A stretch of DNA of 64,000 nt from Vasconcelosia minhoensis LEGE 07310 (GCF_015207255.1 NZ_JADEXG010000003.1:79621-143620), one strand, 5' to 3'. Positions 36,453-44,668 are shown, counted from the stretch's first letter. Translations and numbers: made by a program. Notes: a model not told the origin generated them from the letters alone.

Positions 36453-37538
36453 TTATGCGGTTACGGCGGGCTGCAGGCTCAGCTCAGCAATTAGCCGCTC
36501 AATGTCAAAGTGCTCATCCATCAGATGTTGAATGCACTCGACTTTGACCGGTTCCTGTAGGCGCATCTGGTCAAAGGCCCGATCGATAATTTCTACCGTA
36601 GTAAGAGTGTCGAGATCCACCGATAGAATCGGCACTTCCAGGTCTTTAGCCCGACTCAGAATCTCGTCCTTGGGCGGTAGATGACCGGTCAGAATCAGGC
36701 ACTGAGTTGAGGTTTCTAAGGCCGCGATCTGAATGTCGGAGCGATCGCCGCCGGTGACGACGGCCATATTGTGGGCCTTGCGAAAATAGCGCAGCGCCGA
36801 GTTGACGTTCATCGCCCCAATCGAAAGCTGCTCGACCATCATCCGATCCATCCGCTCGGGTCGGCTCAGCACTTCCGCATCGAGAGCCTGCACTAAGGCT
36901 GCAACGCTGACGCTGCGCATGAGGGGCGTACTCGGTAAAATTCCTAGCACCGGAATTTGATGCCGCTCCAGGCAGTCTTTGACCTGGGATTCTACCATCG
37001 GTATCTCCGCTGCGGGGACGTCGTTGATTAAAACGCCCAGCAGCCGCGGCCCCAGCTTTTGCTTTGCGGCCAGCAGCCGATCGACGATCAGGACGGAGCG
37101 AAAACGGGCCACCAGCAGCACTGAAGCATCGGTCATCTCAGCCAGCTGAGGGAGAGAAAGCTGAAATAAGATGCCCTCTTCCAAAGTCCCTGGCCCCTCG
37201 GTCAGCAGCAGATCTTCGCCGGTTCCCTGGACATAGGTTTCGAGCTGCTGCCGATAGCTGAGAGCACTAGAGGCTAGCTGACTCTGAATCGTCTCTTCGT
37301 CTAAACAGAAAAGCGTCGGGCGCACCCGATTGCTCGCCAGGTCGAGGGCCTGGGTAATAAACCGAACATCCTCATCTTCGCCTGTACCCGATTCGCTGGG
37401 ACAGGTCCCAATCGGTTTGGCATAGGCCATATCCAGGCCCCGCTGCTGAAGCTGAAGGCCCAGACCTAGCACGGTAGCCGACTTGCCGCTGTAGGCTTCG
37501 GTTGAGCCGACGAGTAGATGTTTCGGTAACTTAGGCAT
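36453..37538 (-). CDS. BioD-like/DRTGG-domain protein (phosphotransacetylase family)
   Basis: 361 residues. The N-terminal P-loop domain resembles dethiobiotin synthetase (LVGSTEAYSGKSATVLGLGLQLQQRGLDMAYAKPIG-type start; P-loop near 10-18). The C-terminal DRTGG domain (about 230-335) shows AVVTGGDRSDIQIAALETSTQCLILTGHLPP. The same pair precedes the catalytic domain in long phosphotransacetylases, but the catalytic Pta domain is absent, so acetyl-phosphate chemistry is not supported. A regulatory or nucleotide-sensing role is an inference. Start context is MPKLPKHLLVGST. Confidence 0.85.
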   Translation of the reverse strand: MPKLPKHLLVGSTEAYSGKSATVLGLGLQLQQRGLDMAYAKPIGTCPSESGTGEDEDVRFITQALDLASNRVRPTLFCLDEETIQSQLASSALSYRQQLETYVQGTGEDLLLTEGPGTLEEGILFQLSLPQLAEMTDASVLLVARFRSVLIVDRLLAAKQKLGPRLLGVLINDVPAAEIPMVESQVKDCLERHQIPVLGILPSTPLMRSVSVAALVQALDAEVLSRPERMDRMMVEQLSIGAMNVNSALRYFRKAHNMAVVTGGDRSDIQIAALETSTQCLILTGHLPPKDEILSRAKDLEVPILSVDLDTLTTVEIIDRAFDQMRLQEPVKVECIQHLMDEHFDIERLIAELSLQPAVTA

Positions 37539-37612
37539 GGATGACTCCTCTTTGTCCGTCTCAGGATAGCGGCTTTTTGCCTTATTCTGACACGTTCCCT
37601 AGAGGGTAGAGC

Positions 37613-37990
37613 CTATTCGTCTATCCGTAGCAGCTTGCGATAAAACACCTTGGAAAAGTCAGGCGTCTTCTTATGGGACATTGCGGTAACCGCAGTAATC
37701 AAATAGTCCACAAATTCAAACGTCGCCAGCGTCATCTCATAGCTGAGTTCAGCATTCCCGTCGAACTGCATGCGGCAGCGCGTCAGGTCAGCCGGCAGCA
37801 TCGAAATGTTCCAGGTCGCTAAGAAGACAATGCTGTCACTGCCTTCAATCTGGCGCTCGCCTTCCAAGTTGCCTTGCTTATACAGACCAATGGCGTAGGG
37901 GAGAGCCCGGCGCTTGTTGTCCCCCTGGTAATAGGGCATGTACACATTGACATCTTGCTGGCTAGCCGGCTTGATTCCTTCGATTGCCAT
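37613..37990 (-). CDS. ebsA: EbsA-family type IV pilus biogenesis protein
   Basis: 125 residues. The pattern VNVYMPYYQGDNKRRALPYAIGLYKQGNLEGERQIEG, ...ATWNISMLPADLTRCRMQFDGNAELSYEM... and a closing FYRKLLRIDE match my recollection of EbsA. EbsA is a cyanobacterial protein needed with Hfq and PilB for type IV pilus assembly and for suppressing biofilm in Synechococcus elongatus. No signal peptide or membrane helix is evident. It is separated by about 75 bp from the DRTGG gene on the same strand and divergent from the glycosyltransferase. Confidence 0.85.
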   Translation of the reverse strand: MAIEGIKPASQQDVNVYMPYYQGDNKRRALPYAIGLYKQGNLEGERQIEGSDSIVFLATWNISMLPADLTRCRMQFDGNAELSYEMTLATFEFVDYLITAVTAMSHKKTPDFSKVFYRKLLRIDE

Positions 37991-38195
37991 AGCTCAAACG
38001 ATTGCTCCCACTGACTAAATTAGGACGGCCCCTGCGGCTGGGCGGGCTGCCGCCTTGAGTTTAGAATGCCCGCTCAGCCAGAAAGTCAATCAGGCGTTAG
38101 CCATAGTCAGAAGGTCTAGCTAGTCGATGGGTATACAAAGGGGTATGGTTTAAATTTGTTTGAACTTTTTGCAAAGAGATCTAAACGGCTAAAGC

Positions 38196-39545
38196 ATGTC
38201 TGATTTCGCTGAGCTTTCGACCGAGACCGAGCCGGACTTTTCCCCAGGCTATGCCGGACGTCGTCTGAAGGCGGCCTTTGCGCTGAGCCTGCTGTGGAGT
38301 GGAACGGTCTTTTTACACCTGGTCACCTGGGGAGAGTGGGCCGTGCTCAGCATAACGGCGCTAATGGGCGTTCATGCGGTACGGGTGGGATTGGCGCGAT
38401 CGCGTCCCCTCCCCCAGCCGCTGCCGTCCCATTTCGCTCACCCCGTCAGCGCTGCGGAGGCTCAAGCCTGGCCTTACCTCTCGCTGCTGGTCGCCGCCAA
38501 GAATGAAGAAGCGGTCATTGCCAAACTGGTTGAATCGCTGCTCCGGCTCGACTATCCCCCCCAGCGCTACGACCTCTGGGTGGTCGATGACCACAGCACC
38601 GATCGCACCCCGGAAATTCTTAAGCAGCTGGCGCAGCAGTATCCGCGCCTCCAGGTGATTCGCCGTGGCCCCGATGCGATTGGGGGTAAATCGGGTGCCC
38701 TGAATCAGGTCTGGCCCCGCACGAAGGGCAGCCTCCTGGCCGTTTTTGATGCCGATGCTCAGGTACCGACTGACCTGCTGCGTCAGCTCGTACCGATGTT
38801 TACCGAAAATGTCGGAGCGGTGCAGGCCCGCAAGGCGATCGTCAACCCGGAAATCAACTTTTGGACCCAGGGTCAGGTGGCCGAAATGGCTCTGGATGCC
38901 TATTTCCAAGAGCATCGTACGGCGATTGGCGGGATCGGCGAACTGCGCGGTAACGGCCAGTTTGTCCGGCGCGAGGCGCTGATTCAGTGCGGCGGCTGGA
39001 ATGAGGAAACCATTACAGATGACCTTGATCTCTCCATTCAGCTACACCTAAACCGGTGGGATATCGAGCTGCTATTTGCCCCCGCCGTCGGTGAAGAGGG
39101 CGTAGTTAGGACTCGCTCGCTCTGGCATCAGCGCAACCGCTGGGCTGAAGGCGGCTTTCAGCGCTACCTCGACTACTGGCGACCGCTGGCCCGCAATGGC
39201 TTGGGCTGGCAAAAATCGATTGACATGGTTGGCTTCTGGCTGATTCAGTACCTGCTGCCTGCGGTGGCGATCCCCGACCTGGCCCTCTCAATCGTGCGAC
39301 ACCGGCTGCCTATCTTTAGCCCGCTGACTTCCCTGGCCGTAAGTATGTCCTGCTGGGGCATGTTTACCACGCTCCGCCGCACCCAGAAGATGCCGGTACC
39401 GCTAGCGGTTTTATATACCGTTCGCGGCACGCTCTATATGTTTCACTGGCTGGTGGTGATTGCGACGACGACGGTACGGATTTCAGTGCGGCCTAAGCGG
39501 CTGAAGTGGGTGAAGACGGTGCATGGGGGGGATGGTAGAGGGTAA
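38196..39545 (+). CDS. mgdA: Beta-monoglucosyldiacylglycerol synthase
   Basis: 449-residue GT2 membrane glycosyltransferase that transfers glucose from UDP-glucose to diacylglycerol, the first step of galactolipid synthesis in cyanobacteria. Two N-terminal helices (about 30-65) precede the GT-A domain. LLVAAKNEEAVIAKLVESLL (about 97-116), WVVDDHSTDRTP, FDADAQVP (the DxD metal site near 183), GELRGNGQFVRREAL, TDDLDLSIQLHLNRWDIELLF and the product-binding QRNRWAEGGFQRY (Q/R-x-x-R-W) are followed by C-terminal helices. The motif set fits MgdA/BgsA very well. The 3' end runs into a short repeat at about 39536. Confidence 0.92.
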   Translation: MSDFAELSTETEPDFSPGYAGRRLKAAFALSLLWSGTVFLHLVTWGEWAVLSITALMGVHAVRVGLARSRPLPQPLPSHFAHPVSAAEAQAWPYLSLLVAAKNEEAVIAKLVESLLRLDYPPQRYDLWVVDDHSTDRTPEILKQLAQQYPRLQVIRRGPDAIGGKSGALNQVWPRTKGSLLAVFDADAQVPTDLLRQLVPMFTENVGAVQARKAIVNPEINFWTQGQVAEMALDAYFQEHRTAIGGIGELRGNGQFVRREALIQCGGWNEETITDDLDLSIQLHLNRWDIELLFAPAVGEEGVVRTRSLWHQRNRWAEGGFQRYLDYWRPLARNGLGWQKSIDMVGFWLIQYLLPAVAIPDLALSIVRHRLPIFSPLTSLAVSMSCWGMFTTLRRTQKMPVPLAVLYTVRGTLYMFHWLVVIATTTVRISVRPKRLKWVKTVHGGDGRG

Positions 39546-39590
39546 AGAGTTAAGAGTGATGGGGTGATCGGGTGATGGAGTTAGGGGGCT
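39536..39590. repeat. GGGTGAT-type short tandem repeat between convergent genes
   Basis: Purine-rich degenerate 7-8 nt units (GTGATGGG, GTGATCGG, GTGATGGA) cover the last codons of mgdA and the gap to the TspO-like gene. It is the reverse orientation of the repeat at 7800-7857. A third instance, ATGGGTGGTGGGTGGTGGG, is at 52657-52676 after lipA. It resembles cyanobacterial STRR repeats. Confidence 0.6.
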
Positions 39591-40396
39591 GGTTTGGGTT
39601 TGGGCAGGTTGAGCCAGAGGGTGAGGAGGCCCAAGACGGCGGCCAGGCCGCTGGCGACTAAGGAAATAGAGGCGGGATTGGTGGCGCGGAGGGCGATCGC
39701 GATTAGGGCCCAAATGGTGACGGCGGGGAAGGTGGCGTCTTTGTACTGGGTGGTGACGACGGCGGCGATTAGGGCACTGACGATGACCATCAAGATAGTC
39801 CAGGTGGTAGCGGCGAGGGTCCACTGGCCCCAGCCTGAAGCGACTAGAGCGGAGGCAACGTTGACGACGGTGGCGACAGTAATCCAGCTCAGGTAGAGGC
39901 TAATCGGGATTTGCAGCAGCCAGCGGCGCTGGCGAGCGGGCGGCTGCGCGCGATGGGAGGCGCGATAGGCGCCAATCAGACAGGCGAGGATGCCAACCAT
40001 CAGCAGCACCGACAGCCAGAAATATCTGAGCTGAAAGGCAAAGACCCAGGCAATTTGGCACAGGCAGGCGCCGATCACGCCGTAGGCAGTTTGGCGTAGG
40101 CTGGGGTCAAACCGCAGCTTAGGTCGAGCCTGATAGAAACTAAAGCCGATCAGGCCAACGTAGATCAGCCCCCAAATGGCAAAGGCATAGTTAGCTGGCG
40201 TAATCTTGACGTCGGCGAAGACCGTATTGGCAATCTCGCCAATATTGGCGCCGCCTAGGGGAAAGAAATTCGACAGGGCATTGACGATGATGGCGGCAAA
40301 AACTGCGGCGAAGGTTGCCCCCTGACGGCATCTGGGCGCGATCGCGCTGTCTCCAGAGTTCGGTGCTTTCGGATCTGTCGGATCTGATTGAGTCAT
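39581..40396 (-). CDS. TspO/MBR-like (tryptophan-rich sensory) membrane protein, long form
   Basis: 271 residues with about seven hydrophobic segments. TPANYAFAIWGLIYVGLIGFSFYQ (about 66-89) is the TspO-type first-loop motif (P-x-x-x-FxxxW). LYLSWITVATVVNVASAL (about 168-185) matches the fourth-helix motif. TspO proteins bind porphyrins and cholesterol-like ligands and affect tetrapyrrole and stress signalling. Ordinary bacterial TspO is about 160 residues, so this is the longer cyanobacterial paralogue, and ligand binding is uncertain. The N-terminal 30 residues are polar. Confidence 0.78.
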   Translation of the reverse strand: MTQSDPTDPKAPNSGDSAIAPRCRQGATFAAVFAAIIVNALSNFFPLGGANIGEIANTVFADVKITPANYAFAIWGLIYVGLIGFSFYQARPKLRFDPSLRQTAYGVIGACLCQIAWVFAFQLRYFWLSVLLMVGILACLIGAYRASHRAQPPARQRRWLLQIPISLYLSWITVATVVNVASALVASGWGQWTLAATTWTILMVIVSALIAAVVTTQYKDATFPAVTIWALIAIALRATNPASISLVASGLAAVLGLLTLWLNLPKPKPAP

Positions 40397-40582
40397 AAAA
40401 TTCCACCGCCCAGGCCATTGAGAAAAGATAGCTTTAGCTTAGCCGGGCAGAGTCAGAAGTATCTCTATCGAAGATCAGAACCTAGCCGAGCGGAGCTCAG
40501 AAATGACCGTTCTAGTAGGTAGAAAAACTTACTAACTAATTGCAAAGAAACATCACGAATGGCCTAGTTTCAGGACAGCGCT

Positions 40583-40605
40583 TTTTCACTTCGCTAAAGT
40601 GAAAA
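40583..40605. promoter_or_regulatory. 9-bp inverted repeat upstream of 40640 gene
   Basis: TTTTCACTT (40583-40591) and AAGTGAAAA (40597-40605) are perfect complements with a 5-nt loop. They lie 35 bp before the ATG, and a further TTCACTTC is at about 40618. The A/T-rich, half-site-like layout suggests a repressor operator or a leader hairpin. Confidence 0.4.
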
Positions 40606-40639
40606 TATTGATTATTCTTCACTTCTTAAGCACGCCATC

Positions 40640-41173
40640 ATGTTCCATTCCAAGCTTTCGACCAAACAGTTCAACTGGGACAGCTTAGTCCTAGCCGCGG
40701 CTGCGTTCTGGCTTAGCGTCAGCCTATTTCTAGACTTTTTGCTCATGCCGATGATGTACGGTACCGGCATGATGGAGGAGCCGGGCTTTGCCTCCGCGGG
40801 TTACGGTCTGTTCTGGACGTTTAACCGGGTTGAGCTGCTCTGTGCGGCCTGCATTTTGACTGGTTTGCTGGCGCTGCGGCAGCGGCAAAGTGAATTTTCT
40901 GTTCTGGTCAGCGGCAGCCGCAGCCGCTGGGCAATGCTGATCGGCAGCGGGCTGCTGGCGATCGCGCTTGTCTATACCTACCTGCTCACGCCGCAGATGA
41001 GCGCCTTGGGACTTCAGCTCAGCGCCGCCGCTGAGCCCGTCCCAGCAGCGATGAACCTAATGCACAGCGTCTACTGGGCATTAGAAATGCTGAAGCTAAC
41101 CGCGGCAGCCGGTCTGCTCAAGCTCTGCTATGGTGACGTGGCCAGCGAGTTCCAGGACATTGCCCAGGGCTAG
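40640..41173 (+). CDS. Four-helix hypothetical membrane protein
   Basis: 177 residues with hydrophobic segments at about 15-38, 60-80, 93-115 and 140-162. Charged or His-containing residues occur within helices (FNRVELLCAACILTG, NLMHSVYWALEMLKL). No family is recognised; the organisation resembles small DUF4149-like membrane proteins. It converges with the GDT1-like half-transporter, overlapping its stop by 4 bp. A 9-bp inverted repeat upstream suggests its own regulation. Confidence 0.65.
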   Translation: MFHSKLSTKQFNWDSLVLAAAAFWLSVSLFLDFLLMPMMYGTGMMEEPGFASAGYGLFWTFNRVELLCAACILTGLLALRQRQSEFSVLVSGSRSRWAMLIGSGLLAIALVYTYLLTPQMSALGLQLSAAAEPVPAAMNLMHSVYWALEMLKLTAAAGLLKLCYGDVASEFQDIAQG

Positions 41174-41454
41174 TCTGGCAGGTCTGAATGGGGCCAGAGC
41201 AACCGCACCGCCATCAGCCCAAAGCCGATAGCGGCGACTGCTTTGACGAGTCGCTCCGGCAGCAGGTTGGCCGTTCCTTCGCCTAAAATCACGCCTAAAA
41301 AGCTGGCTAGCAGCAGCGCCCCAACGGCTCCGGCAAATACCGCCTTAGGGGATGAAGAACTACCGCTGAGCGCGATCGCGGCTAGCTGGCTCTTATCTCC
41401 TAGCTCAGATAGAAAAACGGCGACAAAGCTAACGCTTAAAAGATTCCAATCCAT
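41170..41454 (-). CDS. GDT1/TMEM165-family half-transporter (second of pair)
   Basis: 94 residues with three membrane helices, one half of a UPF0016/GDT1 cation exchanger. The signature ELGDKSQ (near residue 17; consensus E-x-G-D-K-[ST]) is the metal-binding motif. Full-length family members, such as the Synechocystis Mn2+ exporter Mnx, hold two such motifs in one chain. Many cyanobacteria split them into two small proteins thought to act as a heterodimer for Mn2+ transport. It follows the other half by 33 bp on the same strand. Confidence 0.92.
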   Translation of the reverse strand: MDWNLLSVSFVAVFLSELGDKSQLAAIALSGSSSSPKAVFAGAVGALLLASFLGVILGEGTANLLPERLVKAVAAIGFGLMAVRLLWPHSDLPD

Positions 41455-41487
41455 TCGTGGTTCACGATTAGGGTTGCATGCAGGTGT

Positions 41488-41850
41488 TCACAAGCCAACG
41501 ACATCTGCGACTAGCCAAATGGTAATTAGCAGCAGCAGCACCGCAGCCATCGTATCCAGCGTTTTGGCAGAAATCCGCTTCGCCATCCATCGGCCCAGCA
41601 GCACACCGATTAGGCTAGTCGAAATCAGTGCCAGGCCCGCTCCAGCAAACACCGTCCAGGGCGAGTTGGCCTCAGCGCTGATTAGCAGGGTCGTCACCTG
41701 AGTTTTATCCCCCAGCTCTGCCAGAAATATGGTCACAAAGGTGGAGAAAAAAATGCTCCAAAAGCCCTTTTTTAAGGCTGCATAGGGCTCACCAGCAGAT
41801 TGGTCAGCGGTTTGGCCAGCAATGGGGGAAGAATCTTGGGCAGGTGACAC
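41488..41850 (-). CDS. GDT1/TMEM165-family half-transporter (first of pair)
   Basis: 120 residues. A polar N-terminal extension of about 30 residues is followed by three helices, with ELGDKTQ (near residue 45) as the E-x-G-D-K-T metal-binding motif. Partner of the 94-residue half downstream; together they provide the two inverted repeats of a complete GDT1 transporter. Mn2+ (needed for the oxygen-evolving cluster) is the expected substrate from characterised cyanobacterial homologues; Ca2+/H+ exchange is the alternative. Confidence 0.92.
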   Translation of the reverse strand: MSPAQDSSPIAGQTADQSAGEPYAALKKGFWSIFFSTFVTIFLAELGDKTQVTTLLISAEANSPWTVFAGAGLALISTSLIGVLLGRWMAKRISAKTLDTMAAVLLLLITIWLVADVVGL

Positions 41851-41910
41851 GGGCGCTTAGATTTCACATTTCTTTCATTATCTTAGTGGACTCTGGCCAA
41901 AACGCTATCG

Positions 41911-42261
41911 CTAAGGGTAGACGGCTTGGTGAAACCGGGTCAGTTCTGGGCTGGGATCGCCGTAGATTGATTCAATTTGCTGTTCACAGCAGGCGATCGC
42001 GAATTCATCTAGCGCTTCTGGCCCAATTCCAAACATGGCTTCGAAGGTGTCTGGCTGCACCCGGCAAAAGTCTGGACGGGTCTCATAAATCTGGCACTGA
42101 CGGGTGGCGGCATTGTAGTGAATGCACCAGCCATCTTCGCCGACTAGGCTGAGGTAGCGCTCGAGCTGTGGAGCCGTTAGATAGCTCGCAAGGTCGGGGC
42201 GGTCGGTGGGGTCTAGGTGGCAGCAGGCACCACACTGTTGGACGCATTGCCAGGTTGGCAT
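41911..42261 (-). CDS. YkgJ-family cysteine-cluster protein
   Basis: 116 residues. CVQQCGACCHLD (6-17) and C..Y..RP..C (RQCQIYETRPDFCRV, about 52-66) form the C-x3-C-x2-CC ... C ... C pattern of the YkgJ family (PF03692), which probably binds zinc or an iron-sulfur cluster. Function is unknown in bacteria. Start context MPTWQCVQQCGACC is typical. It lies divergent from psb30. Confidence 0.88.
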   Translation of the reverse strand: MPTWQCVQQCGACCHLDPTDRPDLASYLTAPQLERYLSLVGEDGWCIHYNAATRQCQIYETRPDFCRVQPDTFEAMFGIGPEALDEFAIACCEQQIESIYGDPSPELTRFHQAVYP

Positions 42262-42368
42262 TGATTTTGGGGGTGGATGATGGGCAAGAGCGTAGCCAGC
42301 GGGGGCAGTGACCTAAATTCCATTTGGCGTTTTATTAAATCCGGCTTAATTACCCCGCCGCTAACAGG

Positions 42369-42374
42369 TACAAT
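42369..42374 (+). promoter_or_regulatory. -10 element upstream of psb30
   Basis: GGTACAAT (TACAAT at 42369-42374) lies 67 bp before the psb30 ATG, in the spacer from the divergent YkgJ gene. A -35 match is weak. The putative leader of about 60 nt ends in a strong GGAGG ribosome-binding site (42433-42437). Confidence 0.45.
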
Positions 42375-42441
42375 AGCTTTCAACAGACATGGCCAGCAGG
42401 GTTTAGCCTGATTTTTTTAGCCTGGATTTTTCGGAGGTTTA

Positions 42442-42561
42442 ATGAGTTTCTTAAGCAATATTGATTTTATCCTAATCGCCCAGCTTACGGTACTGGCAAT
42501 GGTCGTGATTTCAGGGCCTGCCATCGTATTTCTATTAGCGCTTCGCGGCGGCGACCTCTAG
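42442..42561 (+). CDS. psb30: Photosystem II protein Psb30 (Ycf12)
   Basis: 39 residues, one membrane helix. The sequence contains IAQLTVLAMVVISGPAIVFL followed by LALRGGDL, matching Psb30/Ycf12, whose hallmark is xIAQLTxxAxxxxxGPxVxxLLAxRxGxL. Psb30 is a peripheral subunit of the PSII core near cytochrome b559 and PsbJ. The ribosome-binding site GGAGG is 4 nt before the ATG. The stop is TAG. Directly after it, in the same frame, begins an 87-bp stretch that would encode (ENLW)n, described separately. Confidence 0.95.
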   Translation: MSFLSNIDFILIAQLTVLAMVVISGPAIVFLLALRGGDL

Positions 42562-42648
42562 GAGAACCTCTGGGAGAACCTCTGGGAGAATCTCTGGGAG
42601 AACCTCTGGGAAAATCTTTGGGAGAATTTCTGGAGCATCTGGGCATAG
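42562..42648 (+). repeat. 12-bp tandem repeat in frame behind psb30 (WENL-type)
   Basis: Six 12-bp units of GAGAACCTCTGG type follow the psb30 amber codon without a gap. Read in the psb30 frame they give ENLW five times, then ENFW, SIWA and a TAG at 42646-42648. Differences between units are five synonymous third-position changes plus one Leu-to-Phe change. No start codon or ribosome-binding site opens this frame independently of psb30. Confidence 0.9.
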
Positions 42649-42690
42649 CGTTTTTAACCCAGCCCTTCTACCCGCATTTGCCTATCAGTA

Positions 42691-42715
42691 AAGCCCTGGT
42701 TCGGTACCGGGGCTT
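42691..42715. terminator. Hairpin between psb30 and ispD
   Basis: AAGCCCTGG (42691-42699) and CCGGGGCTT (42707-42715) form a 9-bp stem (one G-U) with a 7-nt loop. It lies between the convergent psb30 unit and ispD and is a candidate bidirectional terminator. No long T-run follows. Confidence 0.6.
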
Positions 42716-42734
42716 CGTGCTATTACGCTATTCA

Positions 42735-43442
42735 TCAATCGGTTCCCCGTAGTCGCTGCTTAAGAATCAGTTCGGCAATGGACAGGTCAGCGGGCGTCGT
42801 GACTTTCAGATTGGTCTCTTCACCTTCGACGATATTGACCGGCAGGCCGCATTTTTCAAACAGGGCAGCATCGTCCGTCACTGCCCAGCCCTGGTCGTGG
42901 CCTCGCCGATGACAGTCCTTTAACAGGGAAACATCAAACCCCTGGGGCGTTTGGGCAGCCCAAAGGCGGCTGCGGTCGGGGGTGTGTTCAATCTGACGGT
43001 TGGCGTTGACCTGCTTAATCGTGTCTTTGACCGGGACGGCAGCGATGAATCCTTTGCAAGATTGGAACGCTGCGGCACAGCGGTCGAATAAGTCAGGGGT
43101 ACTCAGGCAGCGCGCTCCGTCGTGGATCAGGACCTGGGCGGCCTCCGCGGGCAAAGCCTGAAGGCCATTGTAAACCGAGGCCTGTCGCGTATCGCCGCCA
43201 GTAATAAAGTGGACGGGTGTGGACAGGGATAGCGTATCTGCGATCGCGGCAAAGTCTGGCTGGTCGGTCGGCTGGCAGATAATCCCGATCCAGCGAATCG
43301 ACTGGGCGGCCTCGGCGGCGAGCAGCGTCCAGGCCAGCAGCGGCCGATTGCGCAGCGGCAGCAGCAGCTTATTGCGTGGCGCCTGCTGCCAGGCGGCACT
43401 GAGTCGCCGACCGATGCCAGCAGCGGGGATAAGTAGGTACAA
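42735..43442 (-). CDS. ispD: 2-C-methyl-D-erythritol 4-phosphate cytidylyltransferase
   Basis: Third step of the MEP pathway, forming CDP-methylerythritol from MEP and CTP, upstream of carotenoids, phytol and quinone chains. 235 residues. The nucleotide loop is LIPAAGIGRRLSA (3-15) with the lysine in RNKLLLPL (about 23-30). GDTRQASVYNGLQALP (about 83-98), VLIHDGARCLSTPDL (about 103-117), and ETNLKVTTPADL (about 208-219) are all present. Length and motifs are complete. Confidence 0.96.
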   Translation of the reverse strand: MYLLIPAAGIGRRLSAAWQQAPRNKLLLPLRNRPLLAWTLLAAEAAQSIRWIGIICQPTDQPDFAAIADTLSLSTPVHFITGGDTRQASVYNGLQALPAEAAQVLIHDGARCLSTPDLFDRCAAAFQSCKGFIAAVPVKDTIKQVNANRQIEHTPDRSRLWAAQTPQGFDVSLLKDCHRRGHDQGWAVTDDAALFEKCGLPVNIVEGEETNLKVTTPADLSIAELILKQRLRGTD

Positions 43443-43564
43443 GGTGGGCCTCTAAAACGCTAAGTTCCAAAGATTCTATTTTTATTGCAATTGAAACAGC
43501 GCTACTATCACGGCTTCAATTAGAATGGACAGCGGACAACCCCTGGAATCCGTGAATATATAGT

Positions 43565-44530
43565 ATGCGAATACTGGCCCTAGTCCCTGGCGGCATTAGC
43601 GAACAGCTCCTCTTTTTTCCGACGTTAGACGACATCAAGCGGGCCTACCCCGAGGCTGAAGTCAGCGTTGTGGTAGAGCCCCGAGCGACGGCGGCCTACC
43701 GAGTTTGCAAACAGGTCAATAGCGTGATTCCGTTTGACTATGAGTCCCGCAATAGCCCCTCAGACTGGGCGAATCTGCTAGGAATTATGCGCGATCGCGA
43801 ATACGAAGTGGTCTTTCTCACCCAGCCCCGCTGGAGCGAAAGCTTGCTGCTGTGGCTCAGCGGCATACCGACTCGGATTACCTATAGCACTACTGGCACG
43901 CCCTGGCTGTATACCGCGACCGTTCCCTACCATCCCGACCAGTATCAGGCAGCGCTCTACCACGATTTGCTCCAGGGTATTGGGGTTAAGTCTACCTGTC
44001 CCGAGCTGTCGGTTAACCTGCCCAAGGCCGACCTGGACTGGGCCGCTCAGAAGCGTGAAAAGCTCGGTCTCCAGAAGGGTTACGTGCTGATGTATCCTGG
44101 CCCGGCGGCGCCGCTGAACGCAGACCCTGACCCGTACCCCGTCGCCAGCTGGCAGACGCTGATTCAAGATTTCCAGAGCAAGCAGCCGCAGCTACCAGTG
44201 GTACTGCTTCAGACCGCCGACAGTCGCTCGGCAATTGGCGAACTCAGCGCCAGTCAGGGCAGCCTCAAAATTGCGGGGCCGGGGAATATTGGCCAGACGG
44301 CAGCGATGGTTGCCGGGGCCGACCTGGTGATCACGCCCGACTGCTATGTGATGCAGCTTGCGATCGCGCTGAACGTGTTTACCCTAGCGATGCTGGGGGC
44401 CAGTGAGCCCAGCCGAGTTCTACCCAAACCCGCCCAGGATGACCCCCGAGCGGTGGGCATTCAGTCGGCCAGTAGCCGCCTGGCCGACCTTAAACCCGAG
44501 GCCGTCTTGGAAAAGGTCTGGGGCGGATAG
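43565..44530 (+). CDS. Glycosyltransferase family 9 protein (heptosyltransferase-like)
   Basis: 321 residues in the GT-B fold of the ADP-heptose:LPS heptosyltransferase family. The N-terminus reads MRILALVPGGISEQLLFFPTLDDIKRAYPEAEVSVVVEP, with the typical 'P-x-L-x-x-L/I-K' pattern. The C-terminal half has YVLMYPGPAAPLN (about 177-190) and GADLVITPDCYVMQLAIALN (about 258-277), in the position of the 'D(T/S)gxxHlAaAl' donor site. Here the usual His region is replaced by CYVMQLAIAL. Cyanobacteria generally lack heptose in LPS, so the sugar is unknown. The gene stands alone. Confidence 0.85.
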   Translation: MRILALVPGGISEQLLFFPTLDDIKRAYPEAEVSVVVEPRATAAYRVCKQVNSVIPFDYESRNSPSDWANLLGIMRDREYEVVFLTQPRWSESLLLWLSGIPTRITYSTTGTPWLYTATVPYHPDQYQAALYHDLLQGIGVKSTCPELSVNLPKADLDWAAQKREKLGLQKGYVLMYPGPAAPLNADPDPYPVASWQTLIQDFQSKQPQLPVVLLQTADSRSAIGELSASQGSLKIAGPGNIGQTAAMVAGADLVITPDCYVMQLAIALNVFTLAMLGASEPSRVLPKPAQDDPRAVGIQSASSRLADLKPEAVLEKVWGG

Positions 44531-44668
44531 TGTCACGATTCGCTTCGCGGTCAATACGGGCACTTCCGCCCGAAGCCGCAACGGGTTTTCACCCAAAAGG
44601 ATCATTAGCAAATCAACTTCGGTCGATAAGCTAGAAACAATCTGCCTGTAGCCATCAAGCTAAAAATC

